Below, piece after piece: positions 22,880-34,099 of a stretch of 64,000 bases of DNA (position 1 is the stretch's first letter; every line of letters begins with the position of its first letter). A model generated the notes under the pieces. That model was not told where the DNA came from. It worked only from the letters and a program-made list of their open reading frames with translations, and ran no database searches. A program made the translations under genes and the position numbers. The DNA comes from Undaria pinnatifida (taxonomy: Eukaryota > Sar > Phaeophyceae > Laminariales > Alariaceae), in assembly GCA_012845835.1 (NCBI GenBank), contig JABAKD010000025.1, positions 18,217,476 through 18,281,475 on the forward strand, written 5' to 3'.

Positions 22880-24020
22880 ACTTCAGCTTAGGGACCGCCA
22901 GGAAGCGAGAAGGGGCACGTGTGGCGTGGGATGCGGCACGTATTGAGAACGAGGGAGCCAGAGGACAATACGTGACATGCTATGACAAAATCAACTCGCC
23001 GCCGTAAAGAGAGGATACAGCACGCGCACGCACATGGTCCTACCTGTAGCGTTTTGCTCTCGGCACTTTGTCTGTTGTCTGCCATCTGCGATCTTCGCGA
23101 AAACCACAGAAAAAATATTCGTTAAATAACTGCCTCCGTGGACGTAAATGTATGAGGATGGGTTGGTATCTAAATTATTACTATTTTTTAATATTACAAA
23201 GGTCCCTATCTATGCTTCCGCATCGATGGCCACGCGCACCGAGAGCGGCAGCACAGCAGAAACGTATGGTATGGTAGGGTGACAAATTATGACAGGCTCC
23301 AACATAAGCAACTCGCCGCAGCATAGCGAGGACACGCCAAGCGCACACAAATGGTGTTGCCTACCGCTGCTGCTGTGCGGCAGAGTTGTAGTGTTGTGCT
23401 CTCTAGGTATATTTATGGTACGATATCATACACGAAGCATACTAACATGAACATGAATATAAGGACCGTGTGAGTCCTATTTAATATTAATGATATGACG
23501 CTCAAACGATCCTTACACTTTACGCCGGCATGTCACTTGAAACTTGACAGAAGAAGCAGTAGCAACAGCAGCGAAAGGTAGTGGCGTATAGGCGGGTAGA
23601 GCATCGCAGGCTAACGTTGTGCTCTCCGCATATTGTCTGCTGTCTGCCATCTGCAATCTTACATAAATGGTGTTGCCTACCGCTGCTGCCGTGCGGCAGA
23701 GTTGTAGCGTTGTGCTCTCTTGGTATGGTGCGATATCACATACGAGGCACACCAACATGAACAACATGAACATAAGAGCGTTTGAGTACCAATATGATGT
23801 TCAAAGGATCCTCACACTTTACGCCGGCATGTCACTTGACCCTTGACAGAAGCAGCAGAAGCAGCAGAAGCAGCAGCAGCGAGAGGAAGTGGCGTATAGG
23901 CGGGTAGAGCATCGCAGGCTCCGATCAAAGCAATCAGCTACTACAACAGCAGCCACACGCGCATAGAGTTGCAGGCTGCTGCTGCTAGGGGGCTGGACTG
24001 CTGCTGGGCGGCAGGATCGT
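22880..24020 (-). repeat. Tandemly rearranged R9-family repeats
   Basis: The 3' part (23800-24020) is an inverted, diverged copy of R9 (52855-53401, 60100-60635), including CATCGCAGGCTCCGATCAAAGCAA. A unit of about 310 bp with TGGTGTTGCCTACCGCTGCTGC, TTTACGCCGGCATGTCACTTGA and GTCTGCTGTCTGCCATCTGC is repeated from about 23350 and 23665, with a more decayed unit at 22880-23100. Confidence 0.65.
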
Positions 24021-24454
24021 AGCGTGGTAATCTGTGCAAAAATAGGGAAATGTTCGTGTACCCCCTACGAGAAAAATCCAGTTTGCATCTCAATCTTACG
24101 TGCGTACACGGGGATAGGGGATGCAGAAACCCAATCTCCGGGGATGTTGCGGAAACCCGGGGATTTGCCTTAAGTGTGTCCAACGCCAAATAAGTTTAAA
24201 AGGCTTGCCACGCGCGACACACTGCACGGATCGCGCCCAAACCTCCGGCAACGTGACCCCGACGGTCGAATTGTGCCTACCCCATCCGACGTTTCGGACA
24301 AAGGTGCGAGCACGAAGAAATGCGCCCGAAGAAATTTTTCTTGGACAATTAAACGTATACATATAATACGTTTCAAGACTCACAGTTGAAACCGACTACA
24401 TCACATGCCACATGCCACCCAGGAAACAAACCGATGCATGATACTCTTATTATA

Positions 24455-24715
24455 TATTTTGTCCTCCTCAGAAACGGGTTTTATAGTTTCCGCACACAGA
24501 CTGACTAACATCACCCTGTTAACCCTGATAGCTACACTACTGTAGTCCCAAGGGGAGTCGCCGACCTATATCCTTAATGAGGACACACAACCCGCAATAC
24601 GCGCGATCGGAGTATCACTCACACCTTGCAAAGATGAGTTTCGACAAAATCTTCGATCTCACAGCTGGAGTGTATTTTTATTTTTATAATTGTGCGTTTG
24701 CGGTAAAGAAATTCA
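24455..24715 (+). repeat. Dispersed repeat R4, copy 2
   Basis: Starts around TCCTCAGAAACGGGTTTTATAG and runs through CAGACTGACTAACATCACCC, GTCGCCGACCTATATCC, ACGCGCGATCGGAGTATCAC and ATCTCACAGCTGGAGTGTA. It matches 26855-27070 directly and 53640-53890 inverted. Confidence 0.75.
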
Positions 24716-25174
24716 AAAAAAAATCAAGCAAATAATCCCGCCGTGCGAACTTTGAAGGAAGAATTCGCCAAAAACGGCATGAAAATCCCAATTTGAGTCC
24801 ATCAATAACGACCAGATCATACGATTGACCTACCAACACCGGGGACACCGGCACAACAATCAGAGGGCACGAGGGCACAACCCACACGGCAGCGCACAGC
24901 AGACACTAATCGCTGTGCGCTGTGCTTGGCAGCGGTAGACACAACCCAACATTGATGCGGAGGCACCAAAGAGTAGCTGGGGAAGCATGGCGCGTACGCG
25001 CAACCTCAGGGGTAGGTGCTAGTGAGCCAGCGCTCCCGCGCTCTCTGCGATGTGACCTCGTTCTCTCCTGCTGCGTGATGTCGTATTCGGTGCTGATTTT
25101 GTCAACCACCATCGCTATCCCACAACGCTGTCGCCGAAGCCTCCACCGCCACCACCACGCACGCCGCACGGCCG

Positions 25175-25181
25175 CCGCCGC

Positions 25182-25232
<51 letters not shown>

Positions 25233-25240
25233 GCGGCGGC
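25175..25240 (+). repeat. (CTG)n microsatellite with (CCG)n flank
   Basis: An almost pure CTG run follows a short GCC run. It encodes polyalanine or polyleucine on + and polyglutamine on -. Frames through it (24922-25566 on +, 25115-25396 on -) are repeat-driven, so no gene is called. Confidence 0.95.
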
Positions 25241-25404
25241 TGTTGTGTTGCGGCTGCGGTTGGTGTCTCCTGCGTTCGTTTCTAAAAAAGTTGACAAAAA
25301 ACTGGCGGTTCTGTTGTTGTGGTGATGAACGTGATGATCGATCCAGGCCGAGCTGCTGTGCCGCAACTCATCTGGCGGGGCCGTCGCCACCGCCACCTCC
25401 GCCC

Positions 25405-25500
25405 CCGCCCCCGCCGCTGCTGCTGCTGCGGCTGCGGCTGCGGCTGCGGTGCTGCTACTGTGCTGCTGCTGCTGCTGCTGTGCTGCTGCTATGCTGCTGT
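25405..25500 (+). repeat. Second CTG/CGG-type compound microsatellite
   Basis: CCGCTGCTG, GCTGCGGCTGCGG and CTGCTGCTGTG words run together for almost 100 bp, 170 bp after the first CTG tract. Confidence 0.85.
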
Positions 25501-25639
25501 TTGTCTGATGATGTGCTGGGCCTGCCCCTGTCGGTGAGTCTAGGTGCTACCGCACCATATGTCTAAATTCAAAATGTGACGTTGCCTCCGCGCTCCCTGC
25601 CTGTGATATGGAGGCCGTCTACGCCTTTTCTGCGATTCG

Positions 25640-26510
25640 TTCACCGCAAACACAACCAAAAGCATGCCGGAGTGAATCTCTGAATTAAACCCGAACGATC
25701 CCAAACCGCAACACAGGGGGGCTCTTTGGTTGAAGTTGATCCTTAATCCTACAAGCAGCAAGCCAGTTTTCATTGATTGCCTCACACACCCCACCCGCCC
25801 CACACACCGATATCACCTCCCCCTCCAAACGCTCTATCTACATAATCACCACCCAGCCATGTTGTAGGGCACGGACACGAGGTAGATGCGGCTGCGCCAC
25901 CATAGCTAGGCCGGGAGGGCCCTCTCTCGGCTGTGCTGTGGTGGGCTACTACTACTACATACAGCTGCTGTTGCTGCTGTGTCTTCGCGTTTGTCGCCAT
26001 ACACATCCGTGCTCTTGTCTTCGGTTGTGTGTGTCGCCACACGCCCGCCCTTGTTTTACTCATCATCATGTTTGTGTCTCGCGTTTTCCGTTACAATCGT
26101 GCGCTGCCGCGTCCTAGCGGCAGATGGCAACCACGTGTGAAAGGCTGCCGGACAGCAGCACAGGTGAAGTTCCGTGGTGAGGGGGCGCGCACGTGCGTGC
26201 GCACACGGTGACATTACTCCAATGCATCTCGAGGATTGCCCGCACAAGATGAATGCCGTTTGTCCCCCAATTTTTAGGACACAACATCCCGATCTACGAA
26301 GAAGGCGCATTGATAACTGCTGTCACAGCAGTTATGCAAGAATGTTGCCGGAAATTTCCGCCAACAATTTTCTGAGAAATTCGTCGTGGGCATACTATTA
26401 AAGTTATGGAAAAAAAAAGGTTTCCAATTACATCGCAGGCATTGTTCCTATTGGACCTGGAAGGCGTTATACACTCTCGATTTACTCTACAACCACCCTA
26501 TATAAATCTG
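25640..26510 (+). repeat. Dispersed duplication R8, copy 1
   Basis: It matches 62640-63480 in the same order and orientation over about 850 bp: GAACGA(T/C)CCCAAACC, GGGGGCTCTTTGGTTGAAG, GCCGGGAGGGCCCTCTC, GCGCGTCCTAGCGGCAGATG and CCCGATCTACGAAGAAGGC. It ends with one monomer-like piece of the 268-bp satellite seen at 63315-64000. No coding potential is conserved between the copies. Confidence 0.8.
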
Positions 26511-26850
26511 ACCATTTTTTAGCATGATGGAAGGATTTTCAGTGATTTTTTTTACCGCAAACACTCCAATGTTTACAAAATCCGAGGAGGAAAAATAAAT
26601 AAATAGAACAATTATATATACACCCCCCCCCCCCCCCCCCCCGACGCCCCCTCCTTCCCCACCACCCGCACCATCGCCTAGACCTAGCGCCACGCGGAGA
26701 GGAAAGCCCTACATCTATGCGACCTAAAGCTGTTAAAAACCCGTTTGCCCCAACCCCCCCCCCAACCCACCCACCGACCCCTCACCGGTTATACGACTTA
26801 CAGGATACACTTGATAAACTGGTGTATTTCCTTCCACAGCTGTCAGATTT
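26511..26850 (-). repeat. Inverted copy of the G-tract repeat (C-run at 26622-26642)
   Basis: A run of about 20 C is followed by CATCGCCTAGACCTAGCGCCACGCG, the complement of the GGTGCTAGGTCTAGGCGATGG block at 54399 and 54796. C-rich stretches at 26750-26775 lie in the same relation to R4 as the G-rich stretch at 53935 does to its R4 copy. Confidence 0.75.
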
Positions 26851-26854
26851 TGCC

Positions 26855-27070
26855 CCCCTCAAAAACGGGTTTTATAGTGTCCGCGCACAGACTGACTAAC
26901 ATCACCCTGTTGACCCTGATAGCTACACTGTAGTTACAAGAGGAGCCGCAGAGCTATATCCTTGATGAGGACACACAACCCGTAATACGCGCGATCGGAG
27001 TATCACACAGCTTGCAAAAATGAGTTTCGACAAAATCTTCGTCTCACAGCTGGAGTGTATTTTTACTTTT
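26855..27070 (+). repeat. Dispersed repeat R4, copy 3
   Basis: It runs from CCCTCAAAAACGGGTTTTATAG to GTCTCACAGCTGGAGTGTA and is the closest relative of 24455-24715. It joins the C-rich block on its left, as the inverted copy at 53640-54000 does. Confidence 0.75.
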
Positions 27071-27106
27071 ACATGTATAATTTTTATTTTTATTTTCATT
27101 ATTTTG

Positions 27107-27409
27107 CACACTTTTACTTCCCAGCTTCTGGACAGGCCGTGGTCACAACAGTAGGTCACAGGTGTCGTTCCTTCTCCCCCCCGGTTTGTGCCTTCAATTT
27201 TTATCGCGCATAGGGTTCAGCAATCCCACTGCTCGTCGATTTTTCTTCGAGGTTTGCTACCTCACGCTCTCGCGCTTTCCGCAAGTCAATTTGTGCACAA
27301 GAAAAAGTCCCAACGAATTTATACGAGTATGCACTCGGTGGGGCTCGAACTCACGAAACTGACCTATATCAGGCTCGAGGATAACCTGATACGCCACCGG
27401 GGCGTCCGG
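27107..27409 (-). mobile_element. tRNA-derived SINE (SINE1), copy c
   Basis: Complete copy with CACACTTTTACTTCCCAG at its left edge and the head complement CACCGGGGCGTCCGG at its right. A short internal duplication of GTGGTCACA...GGTCACAGG is private to this copy. Confidence 0.85.
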
Positions 27410-27444
27410 ATTTTTTATTTTTCATTTTTTTTATTACTTTTCTT

Positions 27445-27732
27445 ACACTTTTACTTTCCAGATTCTGGACAAGCCGTGGTCACAGGTGTCGTCCCTTCTT
27501 TCCCCCCGTGCTTGCCTTCAATTTGTATCGCGCGTAGGGTTCAGCAATCCCACTGCTAATCGATTTTAATCGAGTGCTGCTAACTCACGCTCTCGCGCTT
27601 TCCGCAAGTCAATTTGTGCACAAGAAAAAGTCCCAACAAATTCATACGAGTATGCACTCGGCGGGGCTCGAACTCACGAAACTGACCTATATCAGGCTCG
27701 AGGATAACCTGACACGCCACCGGGGCGACCGG
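27445..27732 (-). mobile_element. tRNA-derived SINE (SINE1), copy d
   Basis: Complete copy 35 bp from copy c and in the same orientation, ending CACCGGGGCGACCGG. The pair may reflect insertion near the A/T-rich tail of an earlier copy. Confidence 0.85.
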
Positions 27733-27839
27733 CATTATATACATCGTACCTGGCATATCAGTTTCAAGGTGTGATGCGCACCAACGGGGGGTGCTGAATC
27801 GTGCCATGAGCACCACAGGCAAAACGGAATTGGTTTTGA

Positions 27840-28017
27840 ACACAGCAGTGGGGGTCCCTCAATAAAGCGGTCTGAGTAAGGCGGTATCCTGATATAAGGC
27901 GGTCAAAATCGCTTGGCGCGACTGGGGGACAGCACTCACAACCTGCAATGCACAAGGGGGCTTTTTCAAAAAAAGGCGGTTGTTGGTCCACCATCGCGGG
28001 GACCAATACTGCTGTGT
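27840..28017 (+). mobile_element. Possible 178-bp MITE
   Basis: The left end is ACACAGCAGTGGGGGTCCC; the reverse complement of the right end is ACACAGCAGTATTGGTCCC (16 of 19 match). The interior repeats a word of the form TAAGGCGGT or TAAAGCGGT. No clear target-site duplication. The size and layout suggest a miniature inverted-repeat element, but a second copy was not seen. Confidence 0.5.
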
Positions 28018-28019
28018 CA

Positions 28020-29460
28020 AGTAAATTAACCAACTTGTCCAAAAAACACTACACTTAGTAATTTGTACGGTAGTTTACAACCGGACCAAATCAGGAGGTG
28101 CTGTGGCATATGCACAATGACACCCGCGGCATGATCGTCGTTCATCGCAACGTCTGCCTCCCGCCGTTCCATCGTTGTGCCTAAAATTGCCTTGGGCGCA
28201 AGAACTTTAAGAAGTCGCCAATGCTACCAGCATAAAATAGACTTATCAGTTGTGTGGTTGAGACAACAAACGGCACAGCACGCTCCTCAATCGAAACCTC
28301 GCGAATTGAGTTAACTCGCGCCCTATCTATCCCAAAATCCAATTATGCACAGCAAATAGTACAGTATGCCGAAAATCAGCGCCACGCATAGGGTCATGGA
28401 GTGGCTATACGTCTCTCACGGCTCGCTCAGGCTCAACCTCAAGGTCAAGCTCTTCGAAGCAAGGAAGACGGAAAGGTCTGTCATGAACATCTCTGATGAT
28501 CTACGAGTATGAGCCATCGATATGTCGAAAATTCAAAACAGCACTACAAACCAGAATGTATGGTCTAGCATTTTAGATGCACGACGTAAATGCCACCTTC
28601 GATAGGATGCCACCCCCTACCCTCTATCGTGCACATAAAGGCAGCACGGCATCGCGCCGGGGCAGGCCATCTGGTGTACACGTATTACCAGCTGTTGGAA
28701 CTCGGTTCGTTCATGGTGTCGCACCCTTCAAGCCCTTCAACATCAAGCATTTTGAAGCATACCTGGTATTGATATATTCGGTATAGACTACCAGGTAATA
28801 TTTCAATATTTCTTTGTCTTGTGTCTTGGCACATGGAAAGCGAAGTCATACTTCAAGGGACATCGCTGTGCCAGCTGCAAAACACTTCCTACCAGCACAT
28901 GAAAGCAGCCAGAGGTTCATAACACGCAACATGACGTTCTTCAAGTGCGCATATGATCTCTTCTTTGACCGTCTGATGCCCCCCCCCTACATGTCATCCG
29001 TACAGCAGCAGTAACAACAACGACGACAATCGAAACGAGGTGATTTTACACGCTCACAACTCAGATGTTCACCTCGATGCTTGCTGATCTCCCGCAATGA
29101 ACGCATTCCTCACGTCCTTCCCATAGTCGGGACCACCACCCTCCGGAGCCAAGCGTGATGCCTCATTCGCCGCTACGATTCCAGTCATGCTGGCTCCACT
29201 GATAACTGCAACTACTCCCACAACCCACAACTGCTTGTGTGCTTGTCAAACTACACGCGAATAGATCAGATGGAAGTTGGTTCCCAAACGAGCGGAGGTC
29301 GTGAAGAAAAACATGCCAAATAATGTCGAAGTCCCTGGGTAGCATGCACTTTGCACCAATGTTATTCCCATTGTTTTTCTGTTTGTTTTTGAGCATCCTG
29401 TTCAAAGCCTGGTGTTGCGTTCGCGATACCTCATCCACCGCTGCCTGCTGTCTACAGCAA
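28020..29460. other. Upstream region of the kinase gene, no recognised gene
   Basis: This is the 5' side of the kinase exon at 29469. Two TACC(A/T)GGTA words occur near 28762 and 28791. A - strand frame at 29163-29438 (91 codons, ATG start) and a + frame at 28577-28786 show no recognisable features. No promoter could be assigned. Confidence 0.4.
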
Positions 29461-29468
29461 GCCTATGC

Positions 29469-29594
29469 ATGGACTCCCAAAGAGATACATGTGGAGGAGT
29501 GAAAGCAGTTTGTTTGCCTGCTGGACACTGGGGAACACGAGCTATATGCTGCTACGAAAAAGTGGAGCAGATAGGGGAAGGGACCTACGGCCAG
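29469..29594 (+). CDS. Cyclin-dependent kinase (CDKC/CDK9/12-like), exon 1
   Basis: An ATG at 29469 opens 42 codons that end in YEKVEQIGEGTYGQ, directly followed by a consensus donor (CAG then GTAAGT at 29595). IGEGTYGQV is the kinase glycine-rich loop in the form typical of transcriptional CDKs, and the residues before it (WGTR...C) fit the start of the CDKC/CDK9/12 kinase domain. Such kinases, with a cyclin partner, phosphorylate the RNA polymerase II C-terminal domain in the nucleus. The exon ends in phase 0 and continues into 35766-35843. The N-terminal extension before the kinase domain is only about 20 residues, within the usual CDKC range; a start further upstream cannot be excluded. 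A copy of SINE1 lies 93 bp into the intron. Confidence 0.8.
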
Positions 29595-29687
29595 GTAAGT
29601 ACAATACCTACAGCAGTCTGTACCAATGTGAACGAAACTATAAGCACCGTTATAGTCTACAAGTATACTACTGTATGTGTTTTTTTT

Positions 29688-29975
29688 CACACATCTACTT
29701 TCCAGCTTCTGGACAGACCGTGGTCACAGGTGTCGTCCCTTCTTTCCCCCGGTGCTTGCCTTCAACTTTTATCGCGCATAGGGTTCAGCAATCCCACTGC
29801 TAATCGATTTTTCATCGAGTGTTGCAAACTCACGCTCTCGCGCTTTCCTCAAGTCAATTTGTGCACAACAAAAAGTCCCCACGAATTTATACGAGCATGC
29901 ACACCCCGTGGGGGGATTCAAACTCACGAAACTGAACTACACAAGTACCAGGTTCGAGGATAATCTGATTGATAC
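29688..29975 (-). mobile_element. tRNA-derived SINE (SINE1), copy e, head damaged
   Basis: The tail (CACACATCTACTTTCCAG) and most of the body match the other copies. The tRNA-like head is altered after CTGAACTACACAAG and fades into GATACCTGGTAT before the R3 element. It lies in kinase intron 1. Confidence 0.8.
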
Positions 29976-29989
29976 CTGGTATACTAGTA

Positions 29990-31571
29990 AGGGCCCGAAT
30001 TAACGAGGAACTTGCAAAATCGAATTTCGATTTTTTTTTTTTAATTTCATGAAAAATCCACGAAAAATTCAACTTTGGTTCTTATCAAGGAACGGCGCAG
30101 TGCGTTCTAGGAAATAAAAAAAAACTAAAAACGCAAAAGGGTCAACGAACACCCGTGGGCAACGGCCGAGGCGAGCGATGGCTCGCGTCCTCCCCGGAGC
30201 GCCGCGGCTAGCCGCAGATTCTTTTGGCCGGCAGCGGCTTGGAAGCTATGGCTCTAGGTGTCTCTTGGATGGGCTGGCGCCACCCCGCCGCCCGACACGG
30301 GCAGCAGCGACGGGGATATAGCTGTCGAACTTCTGAGCGAAGTCATCATGTGGTAGTTGGTCGTGTAACTTTCGAGGTGCAGGGGGACGAAAAACTGGGT
30401 TTGCGGCGGTCTCGGTTGTTTTCGAAGCGTCGCAGGCGGTCTAGGCTGTGCTAAGGACCTTCGGAGGCCGCGCTGCGGCTGCTCCGGTGGTCCTACCTCT
30501 CGCAATGTTGGCTGCTCGCCTCTCAATCAGCCGACGACATGGCACCAATTCGCGTGGCCGGCTTCGGTTACACAGAACAAGCCATGTCTAGGCGGACAAA
30601 CTCCCTAAATTCAATTTCGATTTTCGACAAAATTCGACCGAGAAAGTCTTTTTTTACTTCTTTGTTGAATTTGATTTTTCGTAATAATTCTGAGAATGCC
30701 TGCTTGGTGATTCATTTCTTGACCAATCAGATGCAAATTAAATTAAATTCTATAAAAAAAAATCGAAATTCGATTTTGCAAGTTCCTCGTTATTTCGATT
30801 TTTTTTTTTTAATTTCATGAAAAATCCACGAAAAATTCAACTTTGGTTCTTATCAAGGAACGGCGCAGTGCGTTCTAGGAAATAAAAAAAATCTAAAAAC
30901 GCAAAAGGGTCAACGAACACCCGTGGGCAACGGCCGAGGCGAGCGATGGCTCGCGTCCTCCCCGGAGCGCCGCGGCTAGCCGCAGATGCTTTTGGCCGGC
31001 AGCGGCTTGGAAGCTATGGCTCTAGGTGTCTCTTGGATGGGCTGGCGCCACCCCGCCGCCCGACACGGGCAGCAGCGACGGGGATATAGCTGTCGAACTT
31101 CTGAGCGAAGTCATCATGTGGTAGTTGGTCGTGTAACTTTCGAGGTGCAGGGGGACGAAAAACTGGGTTTGCGGCGGTCTCGGTTGTTTTCGAAGCGTCG
31201 CAGGCGGTCTAGGCTGTGCTAAGGATCTTCGGAGGCCGCGCTGCGGCTGCTCCGGTGGTCCTACCTCTCGCAATGTTGGCTGCTCGCCTCTCAATCAGCC
31301 GACGACATGGCACCAATTCGCGTGGCCGGCTTCGGTTACACAGAACAAGCCATGTCTAGGTGGACAAACTCCCTAAATTCAATTTCGATTTTCGACAAAA
31401 TTCGACCGAGAAAGTCTTTTTTTACTTCTTTGTTGAATTTGATTTTTCGTAATAATTCTGAGAATGCCTGCTTGGTGATTCATTTCTTGACCAATCAGAT
31501 GCAAATTAAATTAAATTCTATAAAAAAAAATCGAAATTCGATTTTGCAAGTTCCTCGTTAATACGGGCCCT
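29990..31571 (+). mobile_element. Tandem dimer of TIR element R3, TA target site
   Basis: The outer ends are about 48-bp inverted repeats differing at one position. The left starts AGGGCCCGAATTAACGAGG; the right is the complement with GTATTAACGAGG. TA stands on both sides, as in TA-targeting elements. Inside, a 768-bp period (for example the GGCTCTAGGTGTCTCTTGG block near 30251 and 31019) gives two units differing at only a handful of bases, fused at about 30794 where one terminus has been lost. No transposase was recognised. It lies in kinase intron 1. Confidence 0.85.
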
Positions 31572-31918
31572 TAATACGGGCCCTAATTGGTTTTTTTTTT
31601 TTTTTTTCATCCTCCGGCGGATGGGGAAAAATAAAGCTTTAGCTCACCACACTTCCACGTATTTTCATACGCGTCGTAATTGGTCGTAATGAGGCGCGAC
31701 CTCAATACCTGCAGTGGTCAATCTGCGATGCATACCAGGTACAAGTACGAGTGGGAGTCCGTATTATTTCGTTGAAGCACCAACCATAGCAGAAACGACA
31801 GCCACAGCAGCAGCAAGCACATCTGCGAGTCTCCACGTACATTTTCTTCCCCGACAAGTTTACTCGTTTTCGTATCCGGAAAGTGTCTGAGCGTTCTGTA
31901 CAACTTCCATCATACTCG

Positions 31919-32931
31919 TAGACTTACTTAATTTTGTCTTTCTCAGGGATTGCCCATCCCTGGCCTCTCAGAGCTCCAACTTCCATATTACTTGCGGAAC
32001 CTTTCCAGCTTTTCTGTGCTTTCCAGCTTCGTTCGAAATACGAAACGCCAATAGTACATACCGGTACTACTACACCAGGTTTGTACATACTATCAGATAC
32101 CGTACGCTGTTGGGTCACATGCACGCCCAGCTCAGATCAGTCCGGCTATATATAGCCCAGCAGCGCAGCGTAGCGCCGTGCGGAGCCGTGCGGTGCGGTG
32201 CCGTGCCCTTCGCTGCGGTGCTGTGTCGCTGCGCGCTGTGCTTTCTTTCGAAAATAGAGCAGTACCGGGTATAATGCGTGTTGTGTACGGAGTACTACTT
32301 TTCCTCTTTTTTCTTTTTCTACATATATTTGATCTTTTACGGCCCCCTGTTTTTTCCCCCACGCAAATTACCCCCATACTGCCAATCAGACACCGGTAAC
32401 AAAAGCACACAGCACAGCTGAGCACAACAGGGCAATTTGCTTTGCACAAGCAGCTCTTGGCATTATCAAATCGCTGTTCGCACCGAATCATGGGTCTCTT
32501 CTTTCTGCCCCCTTTGCATACGTTTTTGCGGTGCCGTGCCCTTCGCTGCGGTGCTGTGTCGCTGCGCGCTGTGCTTTCTTTCGAAAATAGAGCAGTACCG
32601 GGTATAATGCGTGTTATGTACGGAGTACTACTTTTCCTCTTTTTTCTTTTTCTACATATATTTGATCTTTTACGGCCCCCTGTTTTTTCCCCCACGCAAA
32701 TTACCCCCATACTGCCAATCAGACACCGGTAACAAAAGCACACAGCACAGCTGAGCACAACAGGGCAATTTGCTTTGCACAAGCAGCTCTTGGCATTATC
32801 AAATCGCTATTCGCACCGAATCATGGGTCTCTTCTTTCTGCCCCCTTTACATACGTTTTTAGTTGCATTCTTCCTTGCCTCGCGCGAGCGTAGCGGGCGG
32901 CGTCAGCCGCCCGCGGAGCGGAGCCCTTGTA
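31919..32931 (+). repeat. Dispersed repeat R11, copy a
   Basis: It starts TAGACTTACTTAATTTTG and ends GAGCGGAGCCCTTGTA, as does copy b at 34774-35487. The order is: TTCTCAGGGATTGCCCATCC, a TATATATA followed by a GC-rich GCGCAGCG tract, TTTCTTTCGAA, CCGGGTATAATGCGTG, CCCCCTGTTTTTTCCCCC, GGCATTATCAAATCGC, TTCTTTCTGCCCCCTTT, then a GC hairpin (arms 32893-32901 and 32906-32914). Copies a and b are direct repeats 1.84 kb apart. Confidence 0.8.
32195..32860 (+). repeat. Recent 333-bp tandem duplication inside R11
   Basis: GCGGTGCCGTGCCCTTCG begins at 32195 and again at 32528. Differences between the units are few (TGTGTACGG against TATGTACGG; GCTGTTCGC against GCTATTCGC). Copies b and c have a single unit. 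Confidence 0.9.
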
Positions 32932-33174
32932 TATATAGCTTTTATCGCGAGAGAGTAGGACCAACCAGCAGTAGTGCAGCAGCAGCAGCAGAGGCAGCAG
33001 AGGCAGCCGCAGCCCATTTTTGGTAGATATGGTAGACAGCAGTAGAAGATGCGAACTGAACAAACCAACGCGAACGAACATCCACGCTTTTGATACCTGG
33101 TGGTATCACATAAACAAATATTTCAAGGACGTCAGCCGTGAGTTGGACGAATTCCGTATTACCGTAACTGACAC
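32932..33174. other. Spacer between R11 copies; weak coding signal
   Basis: A + frame (33020 onward) encodes FDTWWYHINKYFKDVSRELDE before a GTGAGT word at about 33139. The composition looks protein-like, but no family is recognised and no partner exon was found. It lies inside the proposed kinase intron, so a retroposed or transposon-carried exon is possible. Confidence 0.2.
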
Positions 33175-34095
33175 AAGATATCACCCGCACAAAAGAAATC
33201 ACACCCCCCACAGGATACGACATCCCGGTGATAATTTTGGGCGTTTCTGACAAAACCATCGATTTACCACGCGGGGTACATAAGATAACACACCCCGGGG
33301 TATCTAAGAGGTTACGCCGCATGTATTCACGTGGCCCCTCCTTTTTTTATCACCGGGGTGACAGCATCTACCCCTGGGCATCACCCACGAACACAGATCC
33401 TGTGCGTGGAAACACCTCGCATGGACTTCCAACGACATGAACGTGCGGGAAGCGCAGAATGCAGCCGCAAGTACCTCCGCTTCTTCCGCAACTGCTTCGA
33501 CCGCAGCAGCACAGGCGGCACAGATCACCTCGTTCTTTCAGCCCGAGCAAACTGCTTCTGCGCAACCGGCTCCTGCTACGGCTCCTCCTGCTGCTGATGA
33601 TCCAACAGCAGCAGCAGCTGGCACAGCAACAGGCGCCAACATGGCAGCCACCGCCTCGCCTCACCAGCAGCCAGTTGCAAGTGTTCGTGCAGGCATACCT
33701 CACTCCTTCAAGTGTGCGGCAGCAGCGGTTCAACTGTTATCACAGCCGCTTTTACCACACCCCCACACACACTCTGTGGGTGTTCGAACGTGCTATCACC
33801 CCCCCTTTTTATCACCCCCCCTCATTTATCACACCCCCAAACACACCTTGTGGGTGTTCGGACGTCCTATCACACCCCCTTTTCATCACCCCCCCTCATT
33901 TATCACACCCCCAAACACACCTTGTGGGTGTTCGGACGTCCTATCACACACCCTGGTTTATCACACACCCCTTGGCTCCCCTGCGAGCTGCACTTTATCA
34001 CCCGGGGTACACAAGATATCACCCCCCCCACAAGATACCACACCCGGTGATGATATTTTTAAATCCCAAAATATCATCACCGGGGTGTGTTTTCT
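33175..34095 (+). repeat. TATCACACCCC-rich minisatellite region
   Basis: Words such as TATCACACCCCC, ATCACCCCCC and the complement CACCGGGGTG recur many times from 33175 to 34095. Between about 33755 and 33960 there are roughly three 67-bp units with AAACACACCTTGTGGGTGTTCGG. Its middle part (33437-33725) encodes an Ala/Thr/Ser-rich string including AQITSFFQPE in a frame that then runs into the repeat; this is judged repeat-driven rather than a gene. Confidence 0.75.
34043..34084. repeat. Perfect 17-bp hairpin at the right edge of the minisatellite
   Basis: Arms CCCGGTGATGATATTTT (34043-34059) and its exact complement (34068-34084) flank an 8-base loop. The arm contains the minisatellite word in both orientations, so it may mark the end of a mobile unit. 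Confidence 0.9.
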
Positions 34096-34099
34096 TGTG

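Noticed and set aside
24922-25566. Polyalanine/polyleucine frame and the opposite polyglutamine frame
   Set aside because: Both are produced by (CTG)n and (CCG)n microsatellites; the flanks show no domain or splice evidence.
27840-28017. Tc1/mariner (pogo-type) element suggested by CAGT...GGTCCC ends
   Set aside because: No flanking TA and no second copy; kept only as a possible MITE.
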